Assembly (NCBI GenBank): GCA_902785945.1
Contig: CADAAR010000012.1
Coordinates: forward strand, 62,001-126,000
DNA: 64,000 nt
Direction: 5' to 3'
DNA from: an uncultured Prevotellaceae bacterium
GTDB lineage: Bacteria; Bacteroidota; Bacteroidia; Bacteroidales; Bacteroidaceae
The translations under genes were made by a program, and so were the position numbers. A model generated the notes under the pieces. That model was given only the letters and a program-made list of their open reading frames with translations. It had not been told where the DNA came from and ran no database searches. The first letter of the stretch is position 1. Each line of letters begins with the position of its first letter. This document shows, in pieces, positions 55,182 to 63,879 of the stretch.

Positions 55182-55958
55182 ATGAAAGAGAAACTGACAA
55201 TCGTAAAAGTAGGTGGGGCTGTGGTGGAAGACGAAGCCCAGCTCTCACAATTACTGAAGGACTTCAGTGCCATCGCTGGCAAGAAAGTCTTGGTGCATGG
55301 TGGAGGCCGTAAGGCCACAAAGGTGGCAGAAGCCCTTGGCATCGAGTCGAAGATGGTAGGCGGCCGTCGTATCACTGATGCCGATATGCTCAGTGTGGTT
55401 ACGATGGTCTATGGTGGCTTGGTCAATAAGAACCTCGTGGCCCGTCTTCAGGCCAACGGCGTCAATGCCTTAGGTCTCACAGGTGCAGATATGGATGTAA
55501 TCCGCTCGCACAAGCGTCCCGTCAAAGATGGTGTCGATTTCGGCTTCGTAGGCGATGTCGACAAAGCCAACGGCCAGATGCTCAGCAAACTCATCGAGGA
55601 AGGCATTACCCCTGTGATGGCGCCTCTGACGCATGACGGACAGGGTAACATTCTAAACACCAATGCCGACACCATTGCCAGCGAAACAGCCAAAGCCCTC
55701 GCTCCCTATTACGATGTTACGCTGATATTCAGCTTTGAGAAAAAAGGCGTTTTGCGCAATCCTGACGATAACGACTCGGTCATTCCTACTATTACGCGCG
55801 CGGACTTTATTAAATATAAAGAAGACGGCACCATCAGTGGTGGTATGCTCCCTAAGATAGAAAATGCTTTGGGTGCCATCGATAGTGGTGTTTCACGCGT
55901 CATCATCACCCTCGCCACTGCCCTCGACGGACAGAGTGGTACTATTATTCAAAAATAA
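55182..55958 (+). CDS. argB: Acetylglutamate kinase
   Basis: This 258-residue amino-acid kinase phosphorylates N-acetylglutamate in arginine synthesis. It has VKVGGAVV (8-15), VHGGGRKAT, a VVGGRRITD-type segment (MVGGRRITD) and LNTNADTIASETAKAL. The last part has ISGGMLPKIENAL and GVSRVIIT. It sits directly after the arginine-consuming speA. A hairpin overlapping its stop ends the transcript. Confidence 0.94.
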   Translation: MKEKLTIVKVGGAVVEDEAQLSQLLKDFSAIAGKKVLVHGGGRKATKVAEALGIESKMVGGRRITDADMLSVVTMVYGGLVNKNLVARLQANGVNALGLTGADMDVIRSHKRPVKDGVDFGFVGDVDKANGQMLSKLIEEGITPVMAPLTHDGQGNILNTNADTIASETAKALAPYYDVTLIFSFEKKGVLRNPDDNDSVIPTITRADFIKYKEDGTISGGMLPKIENALGAIDSGVSRVIITLATALDGQSGTIIQK

Positions 55959-55985
55959 GGCGAAAAATTATTTCGCCTTATTTTG
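55955..55985 (+). terminator. Terminator of topA-aroK-speA-argB
   Basis: ATAAGGCGAAA pairs with TTTCGCCTTAT followed by TTTTG; the stem includes the argB stop codon. Confidence 0.8.
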
Positions 55986-56025
55986 TAACTTTCACGTTTC
56001 TCAATCGTCATTATTATTAGAGAGG

Positions 56026-56541
56026 ATGAAAAAGATCAGTTTCCGGAACGACGTGTTGCCACTGAAGAACGAACTCTTCCGGCTCGCCCTCCGTATCACT
56101 CTCAACCGAGCGGAGGCAGAAGACGTTGTGCAGGAAACGATGATAAAGGTCTGGAACAGGCGAGACCATTGGGATGAAATCGAAAGTATCGAAGCCTTCT
56201 GTCTTACCATCTGCCGCAACATCTCACTCGACAAGATGAAGAAAGCGGAAAACCAGAACCAAAGCTTACAAGAGGGGCACGATGCGCCCGATTTGAGCTA
56301 CACATCCAATCCTGAGGAGCAGGCCATGCAGCGCGATCGCATCCAACTGATACGCCAACTCATCAATCATCTGCCAGAGAAACAGCGTAGTTGCATGCAG
56401 TTGCGCGACTTCGAAGGCAAAAGTTATAAAGAGATAGCACAGGTATTAGGCATCAGCGAGGAACAAGTAAAAATCAATATCTTCCGAGCCCGCCAGACCA
56501 TCAAGCAAAAATTCATAGAAACAGAGGATTATGGACTATAA
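56026..56541 (+). CDS. ECF-type RNA polymerase sigma factor
   Basis: The start is set at 56026 (MKKISFRNDV), since upstream sequence lies in argB and its terminator. The 171-residue protein has sigma region 2 (~10-45: NELFRLALRITLNRAEAEDVVQ and IKVWNRRDHW) and region 4 (~112-160: LPEKQRSCMQLRDFEGKSY, IAQVLGISEEQVKINIFRAR). The next gene overlaps it by 11 bp and looks like its membrane anti-sigma factor. The signal and regulon are unknown. Confidence 0.9.
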   Translation: MKKISFRNDVLPLKNELFRLALRITLNRAEAEDVVQETMIKVWNRRDHWDEIESIEAFCLTICRNISLDKMKKAENQNQSLQEGHDAPDLSYTSNPEEQAMQRDRIQLIRQLINHLPEKQRSCMQLRDFEGKSYKEIAQVLGISEEQVKINIFRARQTIKQKFIETEDYGL

Positions 56542-57001
56542 ATACATCGAACAGCTCTTGGAGCGCTATTGGGAAGGTGAAACGACCCTGCAGGAAGAGG
56601 CCATTCTACGGACCTTCTTCAGTCAGGATGACGTGCCAGCCAATCTGATGAAATATAAGTCACTTTTCGACTGCGGACTGCAGGAGGAAACCTTAGGCGA
56701 TGATTTCGACGCCCGTATCCTCGAGAGTATTGGCGACGATGAGCCGAAGGCTAAGATTGTTACACTGACCTCTCGTCTGAAGCCACTCTTCAAGGCAGCA
56801 GCTGTCGTGGCCATCCTCCTAACGATTGGCAATGCAGCACAGGCACCTTGGAACTACGGATGGGACAATCCAAAAGACGAATATGCCAAATATCGTCAGC
56901 AGCAGGTGGACACCGTCAATATCCTGAGTCCCGTTCAGGCAGAAAATGTCACCGACTCCGTCGTGACACCCAAGGCCGAGGAGTCATCTTATATTGAATA
57001 A
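56531..57001 (+). CDS. Probable anti-sigma factor, membrane protein
   Basis: This 156-residue protein has an acidic N-terminal cytoplasmic part (YIEQLLERYWEGETTLQEEAILRTFF) resembling the small helical domain of Bacteroidales anti-sigma partners. A single membrane segment lies at ~87-104 (LFKAAAVVAILLTIGNAA), followed by a ~50-residue periplasmic tail. No zinc-binding HxxxCxxC is seen. The 11-bp overlap with the sigma gene supports the pairing. The function is inferred from context. Confidence 0.7.
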   Translation: MDYKYIEQLLERYWEGETTLQEEAILRTFFSQDDVPANLMKYKSLFDCGLQEETLGDDFDARILESIGDDEPKAKIVTLTSRLKPLFKAAAVVAILLTIGNAAQAPWNYGWDNPKDEYAKYRQQQVDTVNILSPVQAENVTDSVVTPKAEESSYIE

Positions 57002-57100
57002 TTATTCTATGCTTTCTCTATAATAATCTAAACACATTATTAAAACAAGGAAACTGTGAAGTTTCCATTCTCTCAAATTTTCATAACATACTAACGTAGA

Positions 57101-57132
57101 GAGGGTTGCAAAAGCAACCCTCCTCTTTTTTT
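57101..57132. terminator. Terminator between convergent genes
   Basis: GAGGGTTGC/GCAACCCTC with an AAAA loop, then a T run; it ends the sigma operon and probably also the CPBP gene on the other strand. Confidence 0.85.
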
Positions 57133-57889
57133 ATTTCTGCATCCTCATGTTTAGTTGCAAGAGCGATGGAATCAGGATACATAGTGAGAAACCTACCGCC
57201 ATCAACACATGCTGCTGACTGCCAAACAGATCTGTGGTGGTCATGTCTGGATTCGGATAGAAATTATAGAGGACATAGGCCACAGTATTGTTCACCCAAT
57301 GGAACACCACGCCAGGCACGATACTGTCCGTACGGTAATAAAGCCATCCTAACAACAGACCTATCAGCAACGTATGAGGAATTTGAGCTGGGTTCATATG
57401 GGCAGCACTGAACAAAACGGCAGAAATAAGAATCGCCACCCAAGGTCGGCTGTTCCATTTGAGCAGTGAACGCAGAATAGCGCCACGGAACACCAATTCC
57501 TCAGCCAACGGAGCCAGCAGCCCGACAACGAAATAACCATAACGATTACGCAAAATCATGTCGAACTCCTCCTCCACGAAATTCGGAAGTTCAGGCATTT
57601 GTTCCTGAAGCCATGCGGAGGGGATAATAGTTCCCAAGGCTGCCAATACACACCATACGAGCACGGCCCAGGGACGTGTCTGTATCCAATGGCGTGCCAC
57701 CACAGCCCACTTCTGCCAAAGGAACAAAACCATCGTCGCCACACTGAAAAGCGTCATCGTCAGAATAGTGCCCGTAACATCCAACACTGCACCAGGGCCC
57801 TTCCATAACAGATAAATGACCTGTATAATACCTCCAGCTATTATCTGAACTGCTAAAAACACAAACCAATAGATAATCGCATTCTTCAT
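57131..57889 (-). CDS. CPBP-family intramembrane metalloprotease
   Basis: This 252-residue protein has about seven or eight membrane segments. The CPBP (Abi/CAAX protease) motifs are present: EELVFRGAILRSLL (EExxxR), FSAAHMN (His) and a later HWVNNTV (His). The substrate is unknown; a role in membrane-protein or peptide processing is typical. Its start overlaps the ribF stop (ATGA). Confidence 0.88.
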   Translation of the reverse strand: MKNAIIYWFVFLAVQIIAGGIIQVIYLLWKGPGAVLDVTGTILTMTLFSVATMVLFLWQKWAVVARHWIQTRPWAVLVWCVLAALGTIIPSAWLQEQMPELPNFVEEEFDMILRNRYGYFVVGLLAPLAEELVFRGAILRSLLKWNSRPWVAILISAVLFSAAHMNPAQIPHTLLIGLLLGWLYYRTDSIVPGVVFHWVNNTVAYVLYNFYPNPDMTTTDLFGSQQHVLMAVGFSLCILIPSLLQLNMRMQK

Positions 57890-58833
57890 ATCTCTGTTGT
57901 CTTAATGTCGTTATACAAAATATCCTCTGTTGTCTTCTTATCGCGTTCCAACTGCACCACCAACGCCTCACGCGAATCAAACCGTTGCTCAGCCCGCAGA
58001 CGACACACAAACTCTACCGTCATTGACTGACCATAGAGATTACCAACTGTTTTCAGTATATGCACCTCCAGCGTCTGTTGTTTACCCTCGAAAGTAGGGC
58101 GTGTACCGATATTCATCATCGCTGGCATCCGATGGTCGTCAACCATCGCCCAGACGGCATAGGCACCACTGGCAGGAATCAGTTTCTCCTTGCTGTCAGG
58201 CTCCAGATTCGCTGTGGGGAAACCCAGTTCATGACCAATATGTTCACCTGAGACCACACGTCCACTGATGGTATAACGACGTGTCAGCACCTCGGGCATC
58301 ACTTCCACACGTCCCTCTTCTGCCAACAGTTGTCGAATAACTGTAGAACTGACAGCCATCTGGTTAGCCATCACTGCCACATCTCCACGCATCACATCAA
58401 TACCAAGACGCTGACCATAACGCACATAGTCGTCGAATCCTTCTGTCCTGTCATGACCAAAACGATGGTCGTAACCAGTCACTAAAAGTTCCACAGACAA
58501 TTGGTCGCGCAGAATCTCTCGCATAAACGCTTCCGCAGAGAGTGCCGACAACTGATGGGTGAACGGCAATACGATCACCTCTTCTACACCCAGCTCCTTC
58601 AGATATGTCTCTTTTTCCTCGAGCGTAGAAAGTACCTGAGGCTGGAAGGTTGGATCGAAAAGCTGGCGTGGCAGACGGTCAAACGTCACAGCAATGGGTT
58701 TCAGTCCCCGCTGTCGAGCCTCACGCACCATCATCTTCACGAGCATCTGATGCCCGCGATGTACCCCATCGAAACAGCCAATTGTTGCTGCAGATGGTGT
58801 GGAAAGATGAATCTCTGGCGATAAAATCATCAT
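57886..58833 (-). CDS. ribF: Bifunctional riboflavin kinase / FAD synthetase
   Basis: The start is set at 58833 (MMILSPEIH), because the in-frame Met at 58845 lies within the promoter box. The 315-residue protein makes FMN and FAD from riboflavin. Its FMN adenylyltransferase domain has IGCFDGVHRGHQML and VTGYDHRFG. The kinase domain has GHELGFPTANLEPDSKEKL, GAYAVWAMVDD and MNIGTRPTF. The 5' leader is only a few nt long. Confidence 0.94.
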   Translation of the reverse strand: MMILSPEIHLSTPSAATIGCFDGVHRGHQMLVKMMVREARQRGLKPIAVTFDRLPRQLFDPTFQPQVLSTLEEKETYLKELGVEEVIVLPFTHQLSALSAEAFMREILRDQLSVELLVTGYDHRFGHDRTEGFDDYVRYGQRLGIDVMRGDVAVMANQMAVSSTVIRQLLAEEGRVEVMPEVLTRRYTISGRVVSGEHIGHELGFPTANLEPDSKEKLIPASGAYAVWAMVDDHRMPAMMNIGTRPTFEGKQQTLEVHILKTVGNLYGQSMTVEFVCRLRAEQRFDSREALVVQLERDKKTTEDILYNDIKTTEI

Positions 58834-58842
58834 TATTGGGTG

Positions 58843-58850
58843 CAAAGTTA
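58843..58850 (-). promoter_or_regulatory. Promoter -7 box of ribF
   Basis: TAACTTTG on the minus strand, ending 9 bp before the ATG at 58833. Confidence 0.7.
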
Positions 58851-58858
58851 CAAAAATA

Positions 58859-58890
58859 TTTGGAGATTTGACGTTTTTAATGTAACTTTG
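58859..58890 (+). promoter_or_regulatory. Promoter of tRNA-Met
   Basis: TTTG (58859-58862), a 20-bp spacer and TAACTTTG (58883-58890), 32 bp before the tRNA. Confidence 0.8.
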
Positions 58891-58922
58891 CAGCCGAAAA
58901 CGACAGAAATGCCGATTTCACC

Positions 58923-58996
58923 GGACTTGTAGCTCAGTTGGTTAGAGCAACAGACTCATAATCTGGAGGTCCCAGGTTCAAGCCCTGGCTGGTCCA
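58923..58996 (+). tRNA. tRNA-Met (CAT), probably elongator
   Basis: This 74-nt cloverleaf has acceptor GGACTTG/CTGGTCC with one T-T mismatch, D-arm AGCTCAGTTGGTTAGAGC, anticodon loop CTCATAA with CAT, T-arm CCAGG-TTCAAGC-CCTGG and discriminator A. A lysidine-modified Ile tRNA cannot be excluded from sequence alone. Confidence 0.9.
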
Positions 58997-59006
58997 CAAA
59001 AAGGAT

Positions 59007-59034
59007 AAGGGGCGTACCGATTGGTGCGCCCCTT
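59007..59034. terminator. Hairpin terminator between tRNA-Met and the LruC gene
   Basis: AAGGGGCGTACC pairs with GGTGCGCCCCTT; on the minus strand it is followed by ATCCTTTTT, so it fits best as terminator of the 59040 gene. Confidence 0.75.
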
Positions 59035-59039
59035 GTATG

Positions 59040-60338
59040 TTAGAATATCTGGTTGAAGGTTGGACTCGTATACCAGTCTATACACTTCGTACGGTCCATT
59101 GACCATTCTCCAAAGGAGCAGCCTAAGTTCATGTAGGCGCCAAAAAGAGTACCATCCTTGCTATAGCCGATGTTCACGCCCTCCAAAGGATAACGGAACG
59201 AGGCATATGGAATCATCAGTGCCCAAGGTAGATTCTTACTTTTAGTCAACTTATACTCACGCGTCACCTGGGCCTCACGGTCACGATAGCAATGCAACTC
59301 CCAAATCGTGCTATAATAGGGGCTAAGGACAAAGGGATCGAACATGCCTGGCGTGAAACCGTTAATGTTCTGATCCGCCTTGAAATAGACATGATAGATC
59401 TCAGTGCGCGTGGGGAGTACTTCATAATTGTCATTAGACAATTTCGACACATTATATTTCTTACGTTGGAAAATTTGATTTGTCACGCTCAAATCTTCGC
59501 CCATTGCCCAATGGGCATCTTCAAACAGATAAAGAAAAGCCTCTCCATTGCGGCCTGATTGCAACAGACTACTACTCTCAAATAACGGTGAAGCCATTTT
59601 CTGCAAAGGTACGTTATAGTGGGAACCACCTAAATCGAAAGAGCCGCCTCCCTCAATGGTCACACTATCGATATCCTCAGCCTTATAGCCCACCAATCGC
59701 ATGCCAGCAGCCAATTGCTTCGAGCCACCCACAGCGACCAGTTCTACCTCAATCTTCAGGTGACGGCTATCTACAACCTCACGCGACAAGCGCAAAACCA
59801 CATCATTATAGTCATAGTCACCTGGTTCTGGCATCTCCTCCTCAAAGCAATACACCAGTTTCTGCTGTACCAATCGGGCCTTGAGCGGCTTCTGCGATTC
59901 AGTAGACTTAACACCACTGAAATTCACCACCGTCGTCTCAACAGGAAAACTCACCACCGTATAACTTCCCTTATCATCTACCAAGGCTGCATACAACTGA
60001 TATATCCTTGTTGGCACCGTCGCAGCCAGCATGATTCGTCCGCCATCCTCAATGGGGCTTTCTGCCATTATTTCTGCATTAAGAGCCGTCAACGGATTAT
60101 CAGACAGAATCTGGACCGACTTCACGCCAATATGCACATTTGCCTCCACCACATAGATATGATCTTGTGCCAATTCCCAGGTATGTTTGGCATCTACACT
60201 GTCCACAGGCGAGGCTTCGTCGATGATCTTATTGTAATCGTCTTCGTTGAACACATCTTTATGACACGAAGTCAGCATCAGGCCACCAAGCAGACCTAAT
60301 GTCATCAATAATTTCCTAGTGTACTGCATCATTACCAT
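59040..60338 (-). CDS. LruC/DUF4842-type lipoprotein
   Basis: This ~432-residue lipoprotein has lipobox LTSC (Cys25 if the first Met is used; Met3 and Met4 at 60332 and 60329 are alternative starts). The middle has PEPGDYDYNDVVLRLS near 165-180, the acidic D-Y-D-Y-N-D motif shared with the other two LruC-type proteins here. VGGSKQLAAGMRLVGY and VTIEGGGSFDLG follow, and the C-terminus is beta-rich. It is divergent from the 60518 gene, with back-to-back promoters. It is probably a surface protein; a ligand or Ca2+-binding role is inference. Confidence 0.8.
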   Translation of the reverse strand: MVMMQYTRKLLMTLGLLGGLMLTSCHKDVFNEDDYNKIIDEASPVDSVDAKHTWELAQDHIYVVEANVHIGVKSVQILSDNPLTALNAEIMAESPIEDGGRIMLAATVPTRIYQLYAALVDDKGSYTVVSFPVETTVVNFSGVKSTESQKPLKARLVQQKLVYCFEEEMPEPGDYDYNDVVLRLSREVVDSRHLKIEVELVAVGGSKQLAAGMRLVGYKAEDIDSVTIEGGGSFDLGGSHYNVPLQKMASPLFESSSLLQSGRNGEAFLYLFEDAHWAMGEDLSVTNQIFQRKKYNVSKLSNDNYEVLPTRTEIYHVYFKADQNINGFTPGMFDPFVLSPYYSTIWELHCYRDREAQVTREYKLTKSKNLPWALMIPYASFRYPLEGVNIGYSKDGTLFGAYMNLGCSFGEWSMDRTKCIDWYTSPTFNQIF

Positions 60339-60367
60339 GATTAATCACTAAATTTGCGCCAAAATTA

Positions 60368-60375
60368 CAAAAATA
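60368..60375 (-). promoter_or_regulatory. Promoter -7 box of the 59040 lipoprotein
   Basis: TATTTTTG on the minus strand, 29 bp before the first Met codon. Confidence 0.6.
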
Positions 60376-60452
60376 TTCGATAAAACGTGCAAAAAATAGG
60401 GTATTTTACAGAATTTAACGATTAAACTCTTGGATTTTCCCGAAAAATATAC

Positions 60453-60460
60453 TAATTTTG
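60453..60460 (+). promoter_or_regulatory. Promoter -7 box of the 60518 lipoprotein
   Basis: TAATTTTG with a TTG at 60430-60432 (20-bp spacer). It overlaps the in-frame Met at 60458, which is therefore not the start. Confidence 0.75.
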
Positions 60461-60517
60461 CGCCCAAGGAATCTTTTCAAAGGAAAATTTAAGTTACGTA
60501 ACAATATTAAAAATCTT

Positions 60518-63148
60518 ATGAAAATGAAGAAGTATTTGATAATGGCTGCTATGGCTGTTACTGTTAGTGGAGCTTTCGTCAGCTGTCACGACGATGAAAT
60601 TACCCCCACAACGTTTGATCAGAAGAAACTTGCCTTCGAGGATGCATTCATCAGCTATTATGGTCAACCAGACCCCAACCACACATGGGGTTTCGGTAAC
60701 GATGAGGAGAATGTGACTCGTAGTGTAGATGTAAATGGTAATCTGTGGGAATCATGCCCATCCTTGGCCGAAGGAGAAGCTCAAGCTATCCACGATTGGG
60801 TTAATAAGCCAAAGAGTGAAATACCTACAGAGTCATATTACGAAGTATCGCCCGTAGATTTAAAGAATTTCTTTGTAACCCAAGTATGGGGTCAGAATGA
60901 AAATACAGATGATGAGAATTGCCAATATACTGATTACGATGGTGGATCTGTTTTCGGTTCTTCAAAGATGAATCATCTTCAGATTAGTAAGAGCGCAGAA
61001 AGATTAGGCACAGACGGTGTTGCTTCAGTGAATGTAAATAATGCTAATCCTGGAGGAGATGCCATTAACAGTAATTGGGATCATGCAAACAATTTCAACG
61101 CAGCATCGAATCAAGATTGGAACGGCAATACCATGTTTGTCAATTGGGGTACCCAAAATTTTGCTTATCACAACTCTAACGACAGCAGATATCATGATAA
61201 ATGGATCATTGTTGATGGCTATTATATCACAACAGATCATAGATTTGCTGGCAAATATTACGTCTGCTTCGATTTCATCTCACGAGATCCAAACGTATAT
61301 ACCAATTTCCAAGATGCCAATGGTCAAAATTATGAAGTATCTGGCGCTTGGAAAAGCACTGCAGATGCTGTTGCTGCAGGAGCCAAGGCTAGAATCAATG
61401 GTCAATGGGATGGTTCAAAAATGGTTTATGAAGAAGGACCTGCCGTTGGATCAGATTGGACAAAAGGTAATATTGCTGGTCCTAGTGGAGGTGGTAACAG
61501 AATTGTTGATGCCAATGAATACTATACAGACTGGATTATCCGCCTTGTAGAGGCAAATTCTAAAATTCCTAAAGTAAAGATCACAACAAGCACTGGTAAA
61601 ATTAGAAAAGAAGTCTTTATCCAGACGACGGCTATTAAGGGCGGTCGCGTGATGTGTGAGGATATTGCCAGCGCTAGTTACAGCAGAAAAGACTTCGATT
61701 ATAACGACGTTGTGTTCGATGCCATTATCTATCAAAACAAGTATGTATTGGTAACCTATACCTTAGATAATAGTGGCACCGTTTTAAAAACCAGCGATCC
61801 AGAGCCCAACTATACACAGGAAGACGGCATGCCCGATCCGAATTGGACATCTCACCATGCCAATATTCGTCTGATGGCAGCTGGAGGTACCCTTCCTCTG
61901 CAGATAATCGCAAATGGACATAACTTCGAGGTTCATAACCTGTTGGGGAATAAACCAACCAACGTGATGATCAATACACTCCATAAAAATGAGAGAAATG
62001 TTGTTAATGGGGCTGAGGTCGACTCTAATGCTCCTGTAGATCTGACGGTTGATGGTTCTAAGGATATCGAAGGTATTACGAACCTTCAAGACATCCAAAT
62101 TGCAGTGAAATATTCACAATCCTTAGCTGGAATGATTAATGCAGAAAAAGGTAAAGCCTCTGCCAAGATTTTGGCACCATTGGGTACACGTTGGGCTAAG
62201 GAACGTACCGATATAAGTACTGTCTATACACATTTCTCTGACTGGGTAAAAGATGAAGATGCTACTGGCAACAGCGTTTGGTATACTGACGTTAACTCAA
62301 CAGATTTGTATGACAATCTGGAAGGTCTCTCCATGCCCACCCGTCCATCAATTAGCAGCTCAAGCGTTTGGAAGTATGAATACAGTAGCGGAAGTACAAC
62401 AACCTCTACAGACGCCAAATATTATGTAATGGCTACTCCCGCTGGTACCATGATTTACGATTACAACACAAAGGGTGCTGGCTTCCTGTACGATGGTAGT
62501 ACTGTAAATGCTACGAGTACCGCATCTATTACGGCAGGAAGTAAGATTCGCGTCTATGGTGTCAGCATAGATAATTGGGAAGTTACTTGTAACAACCAAA
62601 CGAAATCACAGTCTACAGAAAGCGGTTATGCCACAAATGGATATGTTGAGTTTGATGTTACACAAGACTTAGGAACTAGTCTTGCAATCACGGGTAAGAA
62701 CTTCACTATTACATACATTACTGTTGTTGGTGCTACACCTGCAGCAAAACCAGGTCAATTCTGGCCAGAAAATGGCGGAAACGGAAATGCTACATCACAA
62801 TTTAACATTAGCGCATCTGTAGTTAGTACAGCATTAAATAGCGCAACCACTAAAACCAAGATTTGTATTTATTGTACAATTGGCACTGGTTCGTGGTTGA
62901 AATTAAATAGAGGATCAAATTGGCCCGCATGGACTGCTGATGATGTTACAGGTTGGAAAATCGGCAATAACACATCAGAATTAGAGCCGACCGATGGTCA
63001 ACTTACCAGCGTTTATAATTCAACCAAAGGCTGTGTAGAAGTACCATTGACAACCAAATTCATCTCAGATATCACTAGTGAAAATGCTGGTTTAGGACTT
63101 AATTTTGGCAATGGAAATATGACAGTTACAAATATTACAATCGAGTAA
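60518..63148 (+). CDS. Large LruC/DUF4842-type surface lipoprotein
   Basis: The start is set at 60518 (MKMKKYLIM). The 876-residue protein has lipobox AFVSC (Cys23). Residues ~45-56 carry YYGQPDPNHTWGFGN, matching the FGQPAANQDWGFGN of the 21789-23798 protein. The LruC/DUF4842 part has RKDFDYNDVVFDA near 415, then LMAAGGTLPLQI and VHNLLGNKPTNVM near 470-490. The C-terminal ~250 residues are unique, Ser/Thr-rich and beta-like (GSTTTSTDAKYYV, TASITAGSKIRVYG). A strong terminator follows at 63186-63218. Confidence 0.82.
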   Translation: MKMKKYLIMAAMAVTVSGAFVSCHDDEITPTTFDQKKLAFEDAFISYYGQPDPNHTWGFGNDEENVTRSVDVNGNLWESCPSLAEGEAQAIHDWVNKPKSEIPTESYYEVSPVDLKNFFVTQVWGQNENTDDENCQYTDYDGGSVFGSSKMNHLQISKSAERLGTDGVASVNVNNANPGGDAINSNWDHANNFNAASNQDWNGNTMFVNWGTQNFAYHNSNDSRYHDKWIIVDGYYITTDHRFAGKYYVCFDFISRDPNVYTNFQDANGQNYEVSGAWKSTADAVAAGAKARINGQWDGSKMVYEEGPAVGSDWTKGNIAGPSGGGNRIVDANEYYTDWIIRLVEANSKIPKVKITTSTGKIRKEVFIQTTAIKGGRVMCEDIASASYSRKDFDYNDVVFDAIIYQNKYVLVTYTLDNSGTVLKTSDPEPNYTQEDGMPDPNWTSHHANIRLMAAGGTLPLQIIANGHNFEVHNLLGNKPTNVMINTLHKNERNVVNGAEVDSNAPVDLTVDGSKDIEGITNLQDIQIAVKYSQSLAGMINAEKGKASAKILAPLGTRWAKERTDISTVYTHFSDWVKDEDATGNSVWYTDVNSTDLYDNLEGLSMPTRPSISSSSVWKYEYSSGSTTTSTDAKYYVMATPAGTMIYDYNTKGAGFLYDGSTVNATSTASITAGSKIRVYGVSIDNWEVTCNNQTKSQSTESGYATNGYVEFDVTQDLGTSLAITGKNFTITYITVVGATPAAKPGQFWPENGGNGNATSQFNISASVVSTALNSATTKTKICIYCTIGTGSWLKLNRGSNWPAWTADDVTGWKIGNNTSELEPTDGQLTSVYNSTKGCVEVPLTTKFISDITSENAGLGLNFGNGNMTVTNITIE

Positions 63149-63185
63149 CTTGATTTCAAATACATAACATAAGATTTTATAAGTG

Positions 63186-63218
63186 GAGGGCGTCTGCGTG
63201 AGCAGATGCCCTCTTTTT
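63186..63218 (+). terminator. Terminator of the 60518 gene
   Basis: GAGGGCGTCTGC pairs with GCAGATGCCCTC around GTGA, followed by TTTTTG. Confidence 0.9.
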
Positions 63219-63233
63219 GTTACAAATCCTGCT

Positions 63234-63551
63234 ATCCCTCACATAATCTTCAGAATCGTCTTTGTACAAAGGGGTTTAAAGATGTGAGGGATTCCAAACA
63301 ACCCTCACAAATCCCTCACTTATCCCTCACATCAGCTCTCCAACTTTTAGGCTGTTAGCGTTACTAGCCATTTCATGCGTACATATTAAGCCCAATATAT
63401 AATTTATGTACGCGCATGTGTTTCTTTTCATGACAAGTATTAGTAATGTTTCATGTGAGGGTTATGTGAGGGATTTGTGAGGGAACAAAATCATCCCTCA
63501 CATGCCTCAGGCCTCTTGTATAAAGGCGCTCCAAACAATTATGTGAGGGAT
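63234..63551. repeat. 318-bp dyad with ten GTGAGGG boxes
   Basis: GTGAGGG/CCCTCAC occurs at 63236, 63284, 63302, 63313, 63324, 63455, 63466, 63477, 63495 and 63543. All five pairs are mirror-symmetric about 63392.5 to the base. The inner triplets have an 11-bp period. CTTT[GA]TACAA and CATGCG..TACATA blocks also recur in both arms. Confidence 0.85.
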
Positions 63552-63591
63552 GAAGGATTATTGCGAGCAGTATTCTCTCTGATAGCAAGGA

Positions 63592-63696
63592 CGTAGCTGG
63601 CTGGCTGCTTACCCGTAGCTGATTGCCAGTCGTAGCCGACCAAACCACCAATCGTAGCCAAGATGATCATTAATCGTAGCCAATCTCGTCGCTTCC
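63592..63696. repeat. CGTAGC tandem repeats with 22-bp period
   Basis: CGTAGC[TC] starts units at 63592, 63614, 63631, 63653 and 63675, giving steps of 22, 17, 22 and 22 bp with variable cores. CGAGCAGTATTCTC upstream at 63564-63577 matches 8507-8520. Confidence 0.75.
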
Positions 63697-63847
63697 TAAT
63701 ACTCTGCTCTTATCATTCAGCAAGAGGCCCTTCTCTACAGACAGGAAGCTCTTATTTTTTTGCGACCTAAGCAGGCAACAAATATTCCTTAGGCAGAAAA
63801 CGATTGTTCCCTAGGCTTTCGACAATTTGTACTTTTTCCCCGATGAA

Positions 63848-63879
63848 TTTGCAAATTACGATATTTTTCTGTAACTTTG
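63848..63879 (+). promoter_or_regulatory. Promoter reading out of the window
   Basis: TTTG (63848-63851), a 20-bp spacer and TAACTTTG (63872-63879). The gene it serves must start at or beyond the right edge, which implies a leader of ~110 nt or more. Confidence 0.75.

Noticed and set aside
63592..63696. CRISPR array
   Set aside because: The repeats are only ~6-7 bp conserved with a 22-bp period, and no cas genes are in the window.
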